Of a DNA stretch of 64,000 bases, positions 1-9,379 are shown one piece after another. The notes beneath the pieces were generated by a model. The model was given only the letters and a program-made list of their open reading frames with translations, ran no database searches and was not told where the DNA came from. How positions within the stretch are numbered: position 1 is the stretch's first letter; each line of letters opens with the position of its first letter. This DNA is from Rehmannia glutinosa (taxonomy: Eukaryota; Streptophyta; Magnoliopsida; Lamiales; Orobanchaceae), in assembly GCA_016081115.2 (NCBI GenBank), contig JABTTQ020002610.1, forward strand, positions 2,232,030 to 2,296,029, read 5' to 3'. A program made the position numbers and the translations under genes.

Positions 1-2165
1 CTTCGCAAAGACTTTACTAACATGTATACATTCTTCAATTTGCATAAGTTTATTAACAAAAATGGATATAGTCCATTACGACCATATCGAGGCCCAACAT
101 GCTTTCAGTAAAATTAAAAATATCCCTTAAAATTCATACCTTATTTGACCAAAAACAAGACGGGTGAGATGGTTCGCAACACTACAAGTCGGAAAATTCG
201 CCCTTAGATCTTTTGACAAATAGTTCACACTATTCAAGTTCAACCAGCGAGGGAAGATGATCTACAAGTTATCCGACTCCTTCAAAGAATCGCCAAAGAC
301 AACCTTGGTTCATTTATTACTCAAGACGTATAAAATAATTCTTAAACGGGATAAATTAATAGAACATTGTGAATACATGTTGAACAAAAGCCTTTATTTA
401 TTAAGAACTTAAAGAGAAATTTATTACATCGGTAATCTCCTTTTGGGAGGAGAATACTTGTTTAACCTCTCATGTATGAGGTGGCACTCCCTTACACATA
501 AGCGTAAAAACCGAAAAACACACGAAAATTTAAACATTCAACTATTTTTACAAAAGAAGTTTTTTTATTTTGTGGAAGACTAAGGGATGTTGATCGATGT
601 CTTTAGCATACGAAAATATTGTTTATATAAAGGTAATTGATGCCTCTATCTCCTTGGATCCTATCTCCCACTTGTTGAGAGTAGTAGATGCTTTATCATC
701 TTCACATGGCTTGTGACCCATTCTCATGCAGTATCAAGGCATTCGATAAGGCTCAAAGCTTCTGGCCGACTGTTTCCTTCGTCTTTTAATGGATTAGAAG
801 AATCTTTCTATCACTGTTTTGCCCCACCTTTTGTCTTTTTGAAAAGTGGGTCTCCACGTGTATGGAGTCACATGTCTCGTCTGTCGTCAGGGAATCTACT
901 TTTTAGTGGTCCGAATTGTGGATACATTGGCGGTTTTACGTGATTTTCTTCTCCATCTCCGGGGACGTCTCCGATCAAATTTTGATCGGAATCCTTTTGC
1001 CGAATTCTCGGCTCCTTTTGATTTGGACATTCGGGCAAACATGATTTTCCCAATGGCCAATATGAGCCATATTACAATATTTCCGACGAGTTTCTTTACT
1101 CCTCGACAACTTGTTTTCCCAAAGAAGACTTCTCTTTTTCTCAAACAGTCTTCGCAAATCTTGTAGTTTTTCTGTCATGGTATTTAACGGGAAGGATTTG
1201 TTCACAAAATTCGATAAAACTTGAGCGGAAACTTGACTTTGTTCATCTCTCGTAAAGATGGACCCATAAATCCCATGCTCGTCAAATGCAGTTTGAAATT
1301 TGATCTTCGGTAAAAAGCGTAACCAGGGTAACTTCTTCCGAACTTGCTTCCTTGATTAGTTTAAAAGCATGTTCGCCGGCCCTCGGCCGAATTGCAATGA
1401 AAGGCCGTGATTACCTTTTTCCATGGATTCGGAGTGCACTAATAAATACAGTTCAAAGTATTGTCGTGTTTTAGGCTCTCATTGTTGGACCATCACTCGT
1501 ATACTACTTTCGGATCCGTTTGGGTAAGAGCTTTGTCTCTCGGGAAGCGGGAGGTAATATAAATTGAAGCCGGGCTCCAAATTCATACCACTCTCTTGCT
1601 TGACCTCGTGTGGATTGGAGTTTTGTAACATCCACACCTCGGATATTTTCGAGAAATATCGATCTTCATTCTTTCGGATGTATCCCTTGTCTTGCAATAA
1701 GTTTCTCCCAATTTATTTGATATTCCCGCCAAGAAAAAACATTAATCTCGTTAGTATCAACCTTAGAATTTCCCGTCATAAGCTTTAAGATTAATATCTT
1801 CGTCTTTTACCCCGGACGTTTGGTTGAAATGATGACTCGGGATTTGACTCGAGTATCATCTTTTCCTTTGGCCAACATTTCGCCCGACTTAAGACTTATG
1901 ATAGAGGTACTTGAATCCTCTGCTAGGGGTTGGGGAGACCCACGCTCTAAACGCTCCTTTTGCTTATTGGCGGCCGGATGAGTGGCCCTTGAAATGCCAA
2001 TCTCAAATGAGAATGAGATCGAACACGAGCTCGTATGCGATCGATTACTTTGTCGATCATTCTTTTGCAACCTTCCGATTCTTTGCGGTGAGGATGATCG
2101 CCAAGGTTATATAGTTGATGGCCGAGTGTCAAATTCTTGGAGAAGCATCTCAAGATGATCGCCAA
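1..2165. other. Unresolved, highly degraded sequence next to a viral-type relic
   Basis: No intact gene is visible. The minus strand from about 2165 to 1000 keeps several short coding-like stretches, but each is broken after 60-90 codons. One piece near 1100-1040 reads GHWENHVCPN and resembles a zinc-knuckle, although the His-Cys spacing is one residue too long for the standard pattern. Because the caulimovirid-like RNase H relic lies directly upstream on the same strand, these may be remains of the same element, but that is inference. On the plus strand near 230-330 there is another short coding-like stretch that I cannot name. Confidence 0.3.
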
Positions 2166-2199
2166 GGTGTCTTGATCTTTGTGAGGATGGAATTAGCTT

Positions 2200-2603
2200 C
2201 AATTCCTCCATCTCTTGTAAGAAAATCTATAAGAACATTTTCATGAGATTTATAATGACAATATCATAATTATAATATTGGCATTGACTTGCCATTAAGT
2301 AATCGAGCGTTTCGGTTTAGATTCAATTTTGTTTTTAGAAAAGCCTTGACACTTGAATTATCAATTTTTAAAGTAAAATTTTTAGCTATTAAAAATAAAG
2401 GCCATTTTTTGAAAGCTTTTACGATCGCAAAGAATTCTTTCACGTTTATATGCCATCGATTTGCTTCTTTGTATGTAAAAAGACCTTGCAATATCTACAT
2501 GGCACTTCGCCATTTGGTGTAGCTTTTGTAAGAATCGCCGCCCACCAATAATCACGGCATTTGTATATAGAACCAGTTCATCTTCATGTTGTGGAATCGC
2601 CAT
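2200..2603 (-). pseudogene. Caulimovirid-like RNase H domain relic (endogenous pararetrovirus)
   Basis: This is a fragment of the RNase H domain that follows the reverse transcriptase in plant pararetroviruses, where it removes RNA from RNA/DNA hybrids during replication. On the minus strand one reads a broken LYT(D/N)A motif near 2570, then the helix segment WHINVKEFFAIVKAFKKW, the strand LKIDNSSVKAFL, and a terminal DFLTRE near 2232-2212. The last motif, with this spacing after the TDN-like strand, is typical of Caulimoviridae rather than of copia or most gypsy RNase H domains. At least two frame changes and lost residues show that it is dead. No movement protein, coat protein or reverse transcriptase core could be recognised with confidence. 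A Ty3/gypsy origin is the main alternative. Confidence 0.6.
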
Positions 2604-2639
2604 TTGTTTTGCAATTTTATGGATATTTATTGTCGGTTT

Positions 2640-3465
2640 TGTAAGTTAATTTTCGGATAATAATGTCGAGTTTTTAGTAGTTAATTTCAGTTTTTATTGG
2701 ATTAGTGGATAATGGCGTTTTTTGTAAGTTGCGGAAGTTTTCTTTCTCCCTTGTTTTGTGCAAGTGGTTTTAAGATGTGGAAGTTATCTCATGGAGTGGT
2801 TACACTTGTGTCTATATAAAGCAAATCAAATCTACAATAGATGTACTGATTTAGAGTGTTAGGTTATATTGAAGAAATCACTCTTTTTACACACAAGAAG
2901 TTTGCGGGGAAGGTAATGTGCCTAATAATGTTGTTGACATGTTAGGCAACATCTTCCTTAGATTTGTTAGTTTGTTCATTTTGAGAGAGCCTATGTTATA
3001 GATGAGTGGTATACGACATGCATTGGAGGATTCTCTCGTTTGTGATAAAGTATTGCTTATCTTATAAGAATTAAAGCGGAGTATATTTTAGTCTTGTTGA
3101 TTTTTGTATCCTTATATTTTGTAACAATATTTCGTTTAAGAGTTTTTGTCCTAAGTACATTATACAAGTATTTTTATACTTTTACACAATTTTGAAACTT
3201 CTTGTCTTCGTTTTAATATCCATCATTCCATTTTTATTGTAATTTGTGTTTTGATTTATAAAACTTTCGTTCGACACCTTTAAGTGTTGGCAACACTTTC
3301 ACATCATTGCATTGTCTTTAGAATTGGACCTTTCAATTCTTTCGGGGCCCACTACATGAAGTTTCGACTTAGTCGCTCGGGCGATTATATATAAACAAAA
3401 TTATTATTTATTAAATATGCATTTATAAAGATATAGCTGTACTTCGCTAGCAATCATGCAAAATT
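2640..3465. other. AT-rich noncoding stretch, leader-like
   Basis: No coding frame is supported. The stretch contains the TATA-like box above, T-rich runs, and a perfect 13-base inverted repeat, GTGTTGGCAACAC, near 3283-3295. It could be part of an LTR or of a pararetroviral intergenic region. Confidence 0.3.
2811..2820 (+). promoter_or_regulatory. TATA-like box in a leader-like region
   Basis: The sequence tctatataaa is followed by about 600 bases without coding signal, ending at the RTE 3' end. The arrangement looks like a retroelement promoter plus leader (LTR or pararetroviral intergenic region). Near 3005 a sequence beginning TGGTATAC weakly recalls the initiator-Met primer site TGGTATCAGAGC. 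It points the opposite way to the RNase H relic, so if both come from one virus the copy is rearranged. No transcript evidence is available here. Confidence 0.3.
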
Positions 3466-3497
3466 GAAAAACAACAAACTAAGCTCCTTTAATCCCA

Positions 3498-4088
3498 TTA
3501 CGTGGGGTCGGCTATACGGATCATATCGCGCCATCGTTTACGGTCATAAGCCATATTTTCATTTATTTCTAGGTATAACATGTCTTGTTTAATAGCTTCT
3601 TTCCAAGTCTTTTTAGGCCTACCTCTGCCTCTTTTGATTTGTGTGAGTGATTCTCTACCTTCTAAGCGTCGCACATGTGCATCTAAAGGTCTCCTATAAA
3701 CATGTCCAAACCATCTTAATCGTGTTTCTCTAATTTTTTCATCTATTGGTGCTACTCCCACTTTGTTTCTAATGTGTTCATTTCTTATTCTATCTAATCT
3801 AGTGTGTCCACACATCCATCTTAGCATTCTCATCTCTGCTACCCTCATTTTTTGTTCGTGTTCATATTTAGTCGCCCAACATTCTGCTCCATAAAGCATT
3901 GCGGGCCTTATGGCCATTTTATAAAATTTTCCTTTCAATTTTAATGGTATTTTACGGTCACAAAGGATAGAAGATGCACTCCTCCATTTATTCCAACCCG
4001 CTTGGATCCTATGTATGACATCTTTATTGATTTCTCCATTCTCTTCAATTATAGATCCTAAGTATTTAAAATTCTTTGTTATACTCAC
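3498..4088 (-). pseudogene. RTE C-terminal domain
   Basis: This 196-codon open stretch begins with MSITKNFKYLGSIIEENG and continues through IQAGWNKWR, GKFYKMAIRPAMLYGAECW, MRMLRWMCGHTRLDRIRNE and LRWFGHVYRRP, ending with RDMIRIADPT. This is the hallmark tail of plant RTE proteins downstream of the reverse transcriptase. It is the best-preserved part of the element, because 3' ends are kept preferentially in LINE insertions. A frame change just upstream separates it from the FADD-containing part at 4279-4085. Confidence 0.9.
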
Positions 4089-4099
4089 TTCATGTCCAT

Positions 4100-4955
4100 T
4101 AATTTTAACATTCGTCTCATTGTTCTGTTGTTTTTACTAAAGTGGCATTCCATGTATTCTGTTTTGGCCCTACTTATAGTAAAACCTTTTGATTCGAGTG
4201 CTTCTCTCCAAACTTCCAATTTTGCATTTACTCCTTCTCTTGTTTCATAAATTAAAACTATATCGTCCGCAAATAGCATACATTCGGGGATGGATTTTTG
4301 TAATGTTTAGTGATTTCATCAATTATTAGGATAAAAGGTAAGGCTTAGGCGGATCCTCGATGCAAACCTATCTTGTTTGGGAATTCACTAGATATTCTTG
4401 TTGGTGTCTGATACATGTTGTTATATCATCATACATATCTTTTATGGCATCTATGTAAGCTATTTTATTCCTCTTTTTTTCCAATACGCGCCACATTATA
4501 TCTCGGTAGACTCTATCGTATGCCTTTTCAAGATCAATAAAAACCATATGTAAATCTTGTTTTTCTCGTTATATTGTTCACATAGTCGTCTAATTAAGTG
4601 TATAGCTTCAATTGTGGATCTTCCTGGCATGCGACCAAATTGATTATCTAATATATACTAGTTTCATTTCTTATTTTTGCTTCTATAATTCTTTCCCATA
4701 GTTTCATTGTATGACTTATTAATTTAATTCCCTGTAGTTTGCACAATTTTGTATATCCCCTTTGTTTTTATATATAGGTATCAATATACTTCTCCTCCAT
4801 TCATTAGGCATTTTCTTAGTTTTTAGGATAACATTAAATAATTTAGTAAGCCATGCAATTCCAACTCCACCTAGACATTTCCATGCTTCAATTGGTATAT
4901 CATCTAGGCCATTTGCTTTGCGAGTTTTTATTTTGTTTTTTTTTTTTTGTTTCAT
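4100..4955 (-). pseudogene. RTE reverse transcriptase domain, broken
   Basis: This domain copies LINE RNA into DNA at the target site. The order is KANGLDDIPIEAWKCLG (4900s), WRRSILIPIYKNKGD, NYRGIKLISHTMKLWERI (frame change near 4735), DNQFGRMPGRSTIEAIH, an EKAYDR-like palm motif in another frame near 4530, and the catalytic FADDIVLI at about 4273. A stop falls inside the SIGLHQGSALSPYLF-type block near 4345. All of these blocks are characteristic of RTE-clade reverse transcriptases. At least three frameshifts are needed to follow the domain, so it cannot make a working enzyme. Confidence 0.87.
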
Positions 4956-5026
4956 GGAGTTGAATCCTACGATAAAGGATGCACGGTTTCTATTCGATTC
5001 ATTGGCCTAGTTCCCCTAATGTGACT

Positions 5027-5254
5027 TCATTTCTCTTGGTTCGTTAAAAGATTATTGAAATACCTCTTCCATCGATCTTTTATGTCCTCGTCTTTCACTA
5101 AAATATTATCATTCTCATCTTTTATGCATTTAATTTGGGTTAGATCTCTTGTTTGTTTTTCTATAAACTTTGCTATTTTATATATATCTTTCTCTCCTTC
5201 TTTAGTATCTAGTTTTTTTATAGAAATCTTTATATGCCTTGGTTTTTGCTTCAT
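5027..5254 (-). pseudogene. RTE linker between endonuclease and reverse transcriptase
   Basis: This 75-codon open stretch contains KEGEKDIYKIAKFIEKQTRDL followed by IKCIKDENDNILVKDEDIKDRWKRYF. The same two blocks precede the reverse transcriptase in plant RTE elements. It lies between the endonuclease and RT parts in the correct order and strand. A frame change separates it from the RT start at 4955. Confidence 0.8.
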
Positions 5255-5352
5255 ATATTGCTCTTCTTACTTCTTTTTTGGCGTCTTTATATCTTTTAAG
5301 ATTTTCTTCGTGTTTGAGGAATATAATACTTTGTAACTAGTTCGTTTGTCCT

Positions 5353-6225
5353 TTACCTTCTTCGGATTTCTTGATTCCACCACCATGACTCTTTATTCCA
5401 TTTATTACCATTTGACACCCCTAATGTTTCTTTTGCGATCTTTTTCATTTGAGTAGTTACATAGTTCCATGTATCATCGGCTTTGTCTTCCACTTTCCAA
5501 TCAATGGTTTCTACTAGAGATTTGACAAAACTATCTCTTTTTTCTTTATTCTTTAAGTTCCACCACTTAATTCTCGGTATGTTAATTTTCTTTCTCTTTA
5601 AGGGTATGTTAATAAGTTTGATATCCAAAACTAGTAGTCTATGTTGGGTGGTGAGACTTTCCGGTATTACTTTGCAATCTTTGCATATTTTTCTATCGCT
5701 TTTTCTGGTTAGGAAGTAGTCAATTTGTGATTTGTTAGGACCACTTTTAAATGTAATTAAATGTTCGTCTCTCTTTTTAAAGAAGGTATTACCTATAATG
5801 AAATCATAAGCAACTGCAAAGTCTAGGATGGTTCTACCCTCATTGTTACGCAGCGTGCTAAAGCCATATCCTCCATGAACCCTTTCATAATCTTCATTAT
5901 CCTTCCCCACATGTCCATTTATGTCTCCACCTATGATGACTTTTTCATTTTGAGGATTGATTGCATTAAAGTTTCTAGATCTTCCCAAAATTTAGCCTTA
6001 GTAGCATCATCTAATCCTACTTGAGGTGCATATACACTAACAATATTTATGAGTTCGTTACCTACTACAATTTTAAGGGCTATGATTCTATCTCCTTTTC
6101 TAGTCACTCCTCGCTACTTGATCTATGAAGAGAGGATCTACAATAATACCACCCCATTCCTAGTTCTATCCTTTCCACTATACCAAAGCTTATAACATTA
6201 ACATTAAACTCGTTTAAATTTACGT
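5353..6225 (-). pseudogene. RTE apurinic/apyrimidinic-type endonuclease domain
   Basis: This domain nicks target DNA to prime reverse transcription. The longest open part (5988-5353, 211 codons) contains IIGGDINGHVG, then HGGYGFSTLRNNEGRTILDFA, then QIDYFLTRK and a TTQHRLLVLDI segment containing the late conserved His. This is the order found in AP-endonuclease-like domains of plant RTE elements. Upstream, on the same strand, GVGIIVD, the YAPQ motif and a KFWEDL segment can be read through one or two frame changes between 6190 and 5990, so the beginning of the domain is present but broken. The final part (KRRxxDSFVKSLVETIDWKV) belongs to the inter-domain linker. Confidence 0.88.
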
Positions 6226-6234
6226 AGGGTGGTC

Positions 6235-7090
6235 AACTGACCAACAATCCTCTTGGAAACAAAAACAAAAACCTTCAAGTAGAATCAAGGAGATCCATCA
6301 ACAATGATGGTCTAAATACGATGAAGGACTTAGCAATTTGGAACATCAAGAGCTTGAACCCAAAAAGCCTAACATTAATCCCACACAACCCCAACACCAA
6401 CAAACAAAACAAAAACCGGATCAAACAACAACTTAATACATTGAAAGTACAACGATTGTAATAAATCTATAAAACTTGATCTTGATTCGAGGCCAAATTC
6501 CACAACTTGAAAGCCCTTTTACCAAACACCCAGATCGATGTAAACATCTACCAAATAAGCGAGAATAGAACACGAACAACAACTTAGGATCCTCGTTCCA
6601 TCAAACACAAAACTAAAACTCAGAAAAATGGCTAGAAGTTCGTATGTGACAAAAGTCTTCATCAGGCACTACAAATCGATCCGTTTTCTATTACAACTTC
6701 CAAAAGTGATTGGATTCATTCTTCCGCCTCAAACACAACCGGATATATGGCCAAAACACCAAGATCTGTCGAGAAACAAAAAAAGACCAGGAAAAAGAAC
6801 AAGAAAAAGTAAAATGAGAAGGGAAAAAAATAAAAACTAAAAACACAAAACTCATGAAAGGAAAACAAAAACTCCCATGGAGGAGACAATAACTCTCATA
6901 AAGAGAGAACCAAGCACTCCCATCAAGGGAGACACCATACAAATAACAAGGAAAGGAAAAACTGAAGATAGAGGTTGGTTCCTCCATCCTTTCTAGTGGT
7001 GGAATGGGGGAAGAAGAAATTTTGGCAGCAGACAAGGAGAATGGGAGAGAAATAGAGAGAGAATTTTTCTTGGGGTGGAGCGCTTACCAA
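6235..7090 (-). other. Leader-like region, possibly LINE 5' UTR or an old gene leader
   Basis: No recognised protein is encoded. A minus-strand frame of 114 codons (7035-6691) is rich in Phe and Ser and looks like translated T-rich leader rather than protein. Read on the minus strand, the region has a CT-rich start (gagagagaa complement near 7060), then three hairpin units, then a long T-rich stretch. Plant L1 elements often have CT-rich leaders with such motifs, but I cannot prove the link. It directly abuts the RTE 5' end. Confidence 0.3.
6872..6931. repeat. Three consecutive short hairpin units
   Basis: Three imperfect palindromes of about 15 bases occur in a row: CTCCCATGGAGGAG (6872-6885), CTCTCATAAAGAGAG (6893-6907) and CTCCCATCAAGGGAG (6917-6931). 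Each could fold into a small stem. The arms differ between units but remain complementary within each unit. Confidence 0.7.
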
Positions 7091-7770
7091 ACTTTGATGT
7101 CACGGGGGTAAATAGAGGAAAATCACTTTATGTCACGGGTGGAGCGCTTAAGTCAGGAAATTAAAAAGTTCACTATATATGCAGATTGCATAGCCTTTTG
7201 ATTAGGGTCATAGCCATTCTTAAATATAAAACTACCAATTAATGACATGGTGTACTATTTAACCAATTCATTAAACAAAACATCCACATAGAATGTCCAA
7301 CTAATTCTCATTTCTTAATCACCCAATTATCATCTAAAACAAAACTGCCCCATAACTTGTCCTTATAACATATTAAGTGTCACAGTATATAAAACTTTTA
7401 TATAGTGTCAAAAAAAGTATATAAATCTTATAGAGAGAGAAAGACTTAAGAGTAGGTCTGACAATTACTCACATGAAATGATAATATGCCACAAAACACG
7501 ATACATACAAGAAGTTGTAAATTAAGTTAAATTACAATTATTATATTTAAAACCAAATAAGATAGATAACATATTATATTATAGTGCGACAAACACAATG
7601 ATACATTTTGGCACGGCTGGGGAGTATGAAGCAATCCAACTGTCCAACAAAGTGAAGAAAAATCTGGCTGGAGAACACCCTAATATGACAGCGTACTATA
7701 ACTTACATCCAACAAGACGACATCGTTCAGTGAATTGCTTTTACACCGTATCCCTATCCCTACCCCATAT
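7091..7770. other. Noncoding spacer upstream of TORTIFOLIA1-like relic
   Basis: AT-rich sequence without a supported gene. A repeated phrase containing TGTCACGGG occurs at 7100 and 7134. A 78-codon open stretch (7598-7834) shows no known motif and probably represents promoter and leader sequence of the gene that follows. Confidence 0.4.
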
Positions 7771-7771
7771 G

Positions 7772-7782
7772 TTTATATATAA
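7772..7782 (+). promoter_or_regulatory. Likely TATA box of the TORTIFOLIA1-like gene
   Basis: The sequence tttatatataa lies about 165 bases before the original start codon once the copia insertion (7943-12481) is removed. The intervening sequence would be a normal plant 5' leader. This placement is an inference from the restored distance. Confidence 0.45.
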
Positions 7783-7942
7783 CTGTAAGCTCAACGGAGA
7801 GACCACAAAGTGCAAAATACCTCAAAGCTTCTGATCTGACACACCCACCCAAAAACACCGCAATGCTACCGGCGATCTGGCGCCGCCACCTTAATCCAAA
7901 ACTTACCTGGCATACATTATTCTCCAGTGTTGTAATATAAAG

Positions 7943-8198
7943 TATCGAGCCTAGTAAACCAAAGTCGTGTTTTAGCTAAAGCTAAATTCGTATTTCATAT
8001 ATAAAAGCAATTTAACAGCTTAGTTTGTTAGTTAGAGTTAGTCGTGAGATTTGTTATGTTAGTTACTTATTCAATGATATATATACATTGTAAAACAACT
8101 CTTATTCATTCAATTAATTCATCAAGTTTTCCATTACCAATATTCTCTCAATTTCTTTGTTGATATACATCACATTAATCTTGGGAAAGATCTCAATA
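7943..8198 (+). repeat. 5' LTR of copia element
   Basis: It starts TATCGAGCC and ends GATCTCAATA, directly before the primer-binding site at 8199. It shares nearly its whole length with 12220-12476, differing by scattered substitutions and small indels. A TATA-like gatatatata lies near 8077. Confidence 0.93.
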
Positions 8199-8280
8199 TG
8201 GTATCGTTAAAGGAAGAAATCCGTTGTCTTCATCTTTCTTTCATCAAGATTCGGTTATTTCTCGCTTTTCTTGTCAAGAT

Positions 8281-9180
8281 CTCATGGCCACCGAAGAGCT
8301 CGTTCAACCGAGCACTCCTTCTCTTCGGTTGACTTCAACTCGCCATTTTTCTCCACCCGAGCGACAACCCTGGTGCCGTAATAGTCTACGAGCCTTTCAT
8401 AGGGGACAACTATGTTTCTTGGAATCAAGTCGAATAATGGCTCTCAATGTCAAGAACAAGACAAACTTTCATTGATGGTTCTATACCTATTCCTCCATCT
8501 TCTTCTCATTTGTTCTTCACAATTCTTGGCAACGTACAATAACCTTGTCCTATCTTGGAATCTAAACTTAGTTTCTAAAGAAATTCAACAAAGCCTACTC
8601 TATTTTACAATCGCTAAAGATGTGTGGAATGAATTAAAGACCATGTACATTCGCAGTGATGGTCCTCGTGTGTTCCACCTTGATAAATATCGAGTTCGAT
8701 TTCTCAAGGAACTCGATCAATCACAACTTATTATAATAATTTCAAAGCTCTTTGGGATGAATACATCAATTTTAGGCTAGTTATTAAGTGTACTTGTGGA
8801 TCTTGTTCTTGTAATATTGTTGCACTTATGATTACTACTCAAAGCAAAATGACTTTGTGATAAAAATTTAGTTGGATTACATGAATCCTATGCGCCAATT
8901 CGTAGTCATTTTTGCTACTTTTTTCTCTATTGCCATGTTTAGCCAAAGTATATGCTCTTCTACTACAAGAAGAATCACAAAGAGGCCTCAACAATGTAAC
9001 AAATTGCATGATACTATAGATAATCCTATGGCAATGCTAGCCAAGCAATCTTTTCCTCAAAGATTTCGAGTTAACAAAGAGAAAAAAAGGCAAAATGTTC
9101 TCATTGTGGGTTCACAGGATACTGATGGATAAATGCTTCCAATTAATTGGCTACCCTCCCATTAGAAGGGCCTAATGGTC
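8281..9180 (+). pseudogene. Copia gag relic
   Basis: Gag forms the virus-like particle. The reading starts near ATG 8284 (MATEELVQPS) and breaks after about 30 codons. The gag core then appears in another frame at 8580-8720 with VSKEIQQSLLYFTIAKDVWNEL followed by GPRVFHLDK, the usual copia gag (UBN2-type) signature. A zinc-knuckle remnant lies near 9090-9160, interrupted by a stop, followed by the LIGYP phrase that ends the knuckle in this family. Several frameshifts make it non-functional. Confidence 0.8.
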
Positions 9181-9379
9181 CTAGAACAATGTGAGACTCT
9201 ACCAATGTTAATGCAACCATTGATTCTCCCAAGGTCGATCTTAATTCTTCTATGTTTTCTCACGATATGGTAAAGAAGTTTCTTGCTTTTGCACATGCTG
9301 TGATCCACAAAAGCCGATGCTACTCCTCAAATACATTCAACGACTACATCCATCACGGGTATCTCGAATCTTGTGACAT

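Larger units (their letters stand above)
3466..6230 (-). mobile_element. RTE-clade non-LTR retrotransposon (LINE), 5'-truncated
   Basis: One LINE lies in minus orientation: endonuclease at 6225-5353, linker at 5254-5027, reverse transcriptase at 4955-4100, and a C-terminal domain at 4088-3498. The 3' end has the conserved plant RTE sequence read on plus as acgtggggtcggctat near 3500. It is followed outward by an ACAACAA run (3468-3474), the (TTG)n tail expected of RTE elements. The 5' end stops near 6230 inside the start of the endonuclease domain, as usual for abortive target-primed reverse transcription. Several frameshifts and stops make it inactive. No target duplication was confirmed. 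Confidence 0.9.

Noticed and set aside
7598..7834. A 78-codon plus-strand gene
   Set aside because: It overlaps the likely TATA box and leader of the TORTIFOLIA1-like gene and has no recognisable motif.
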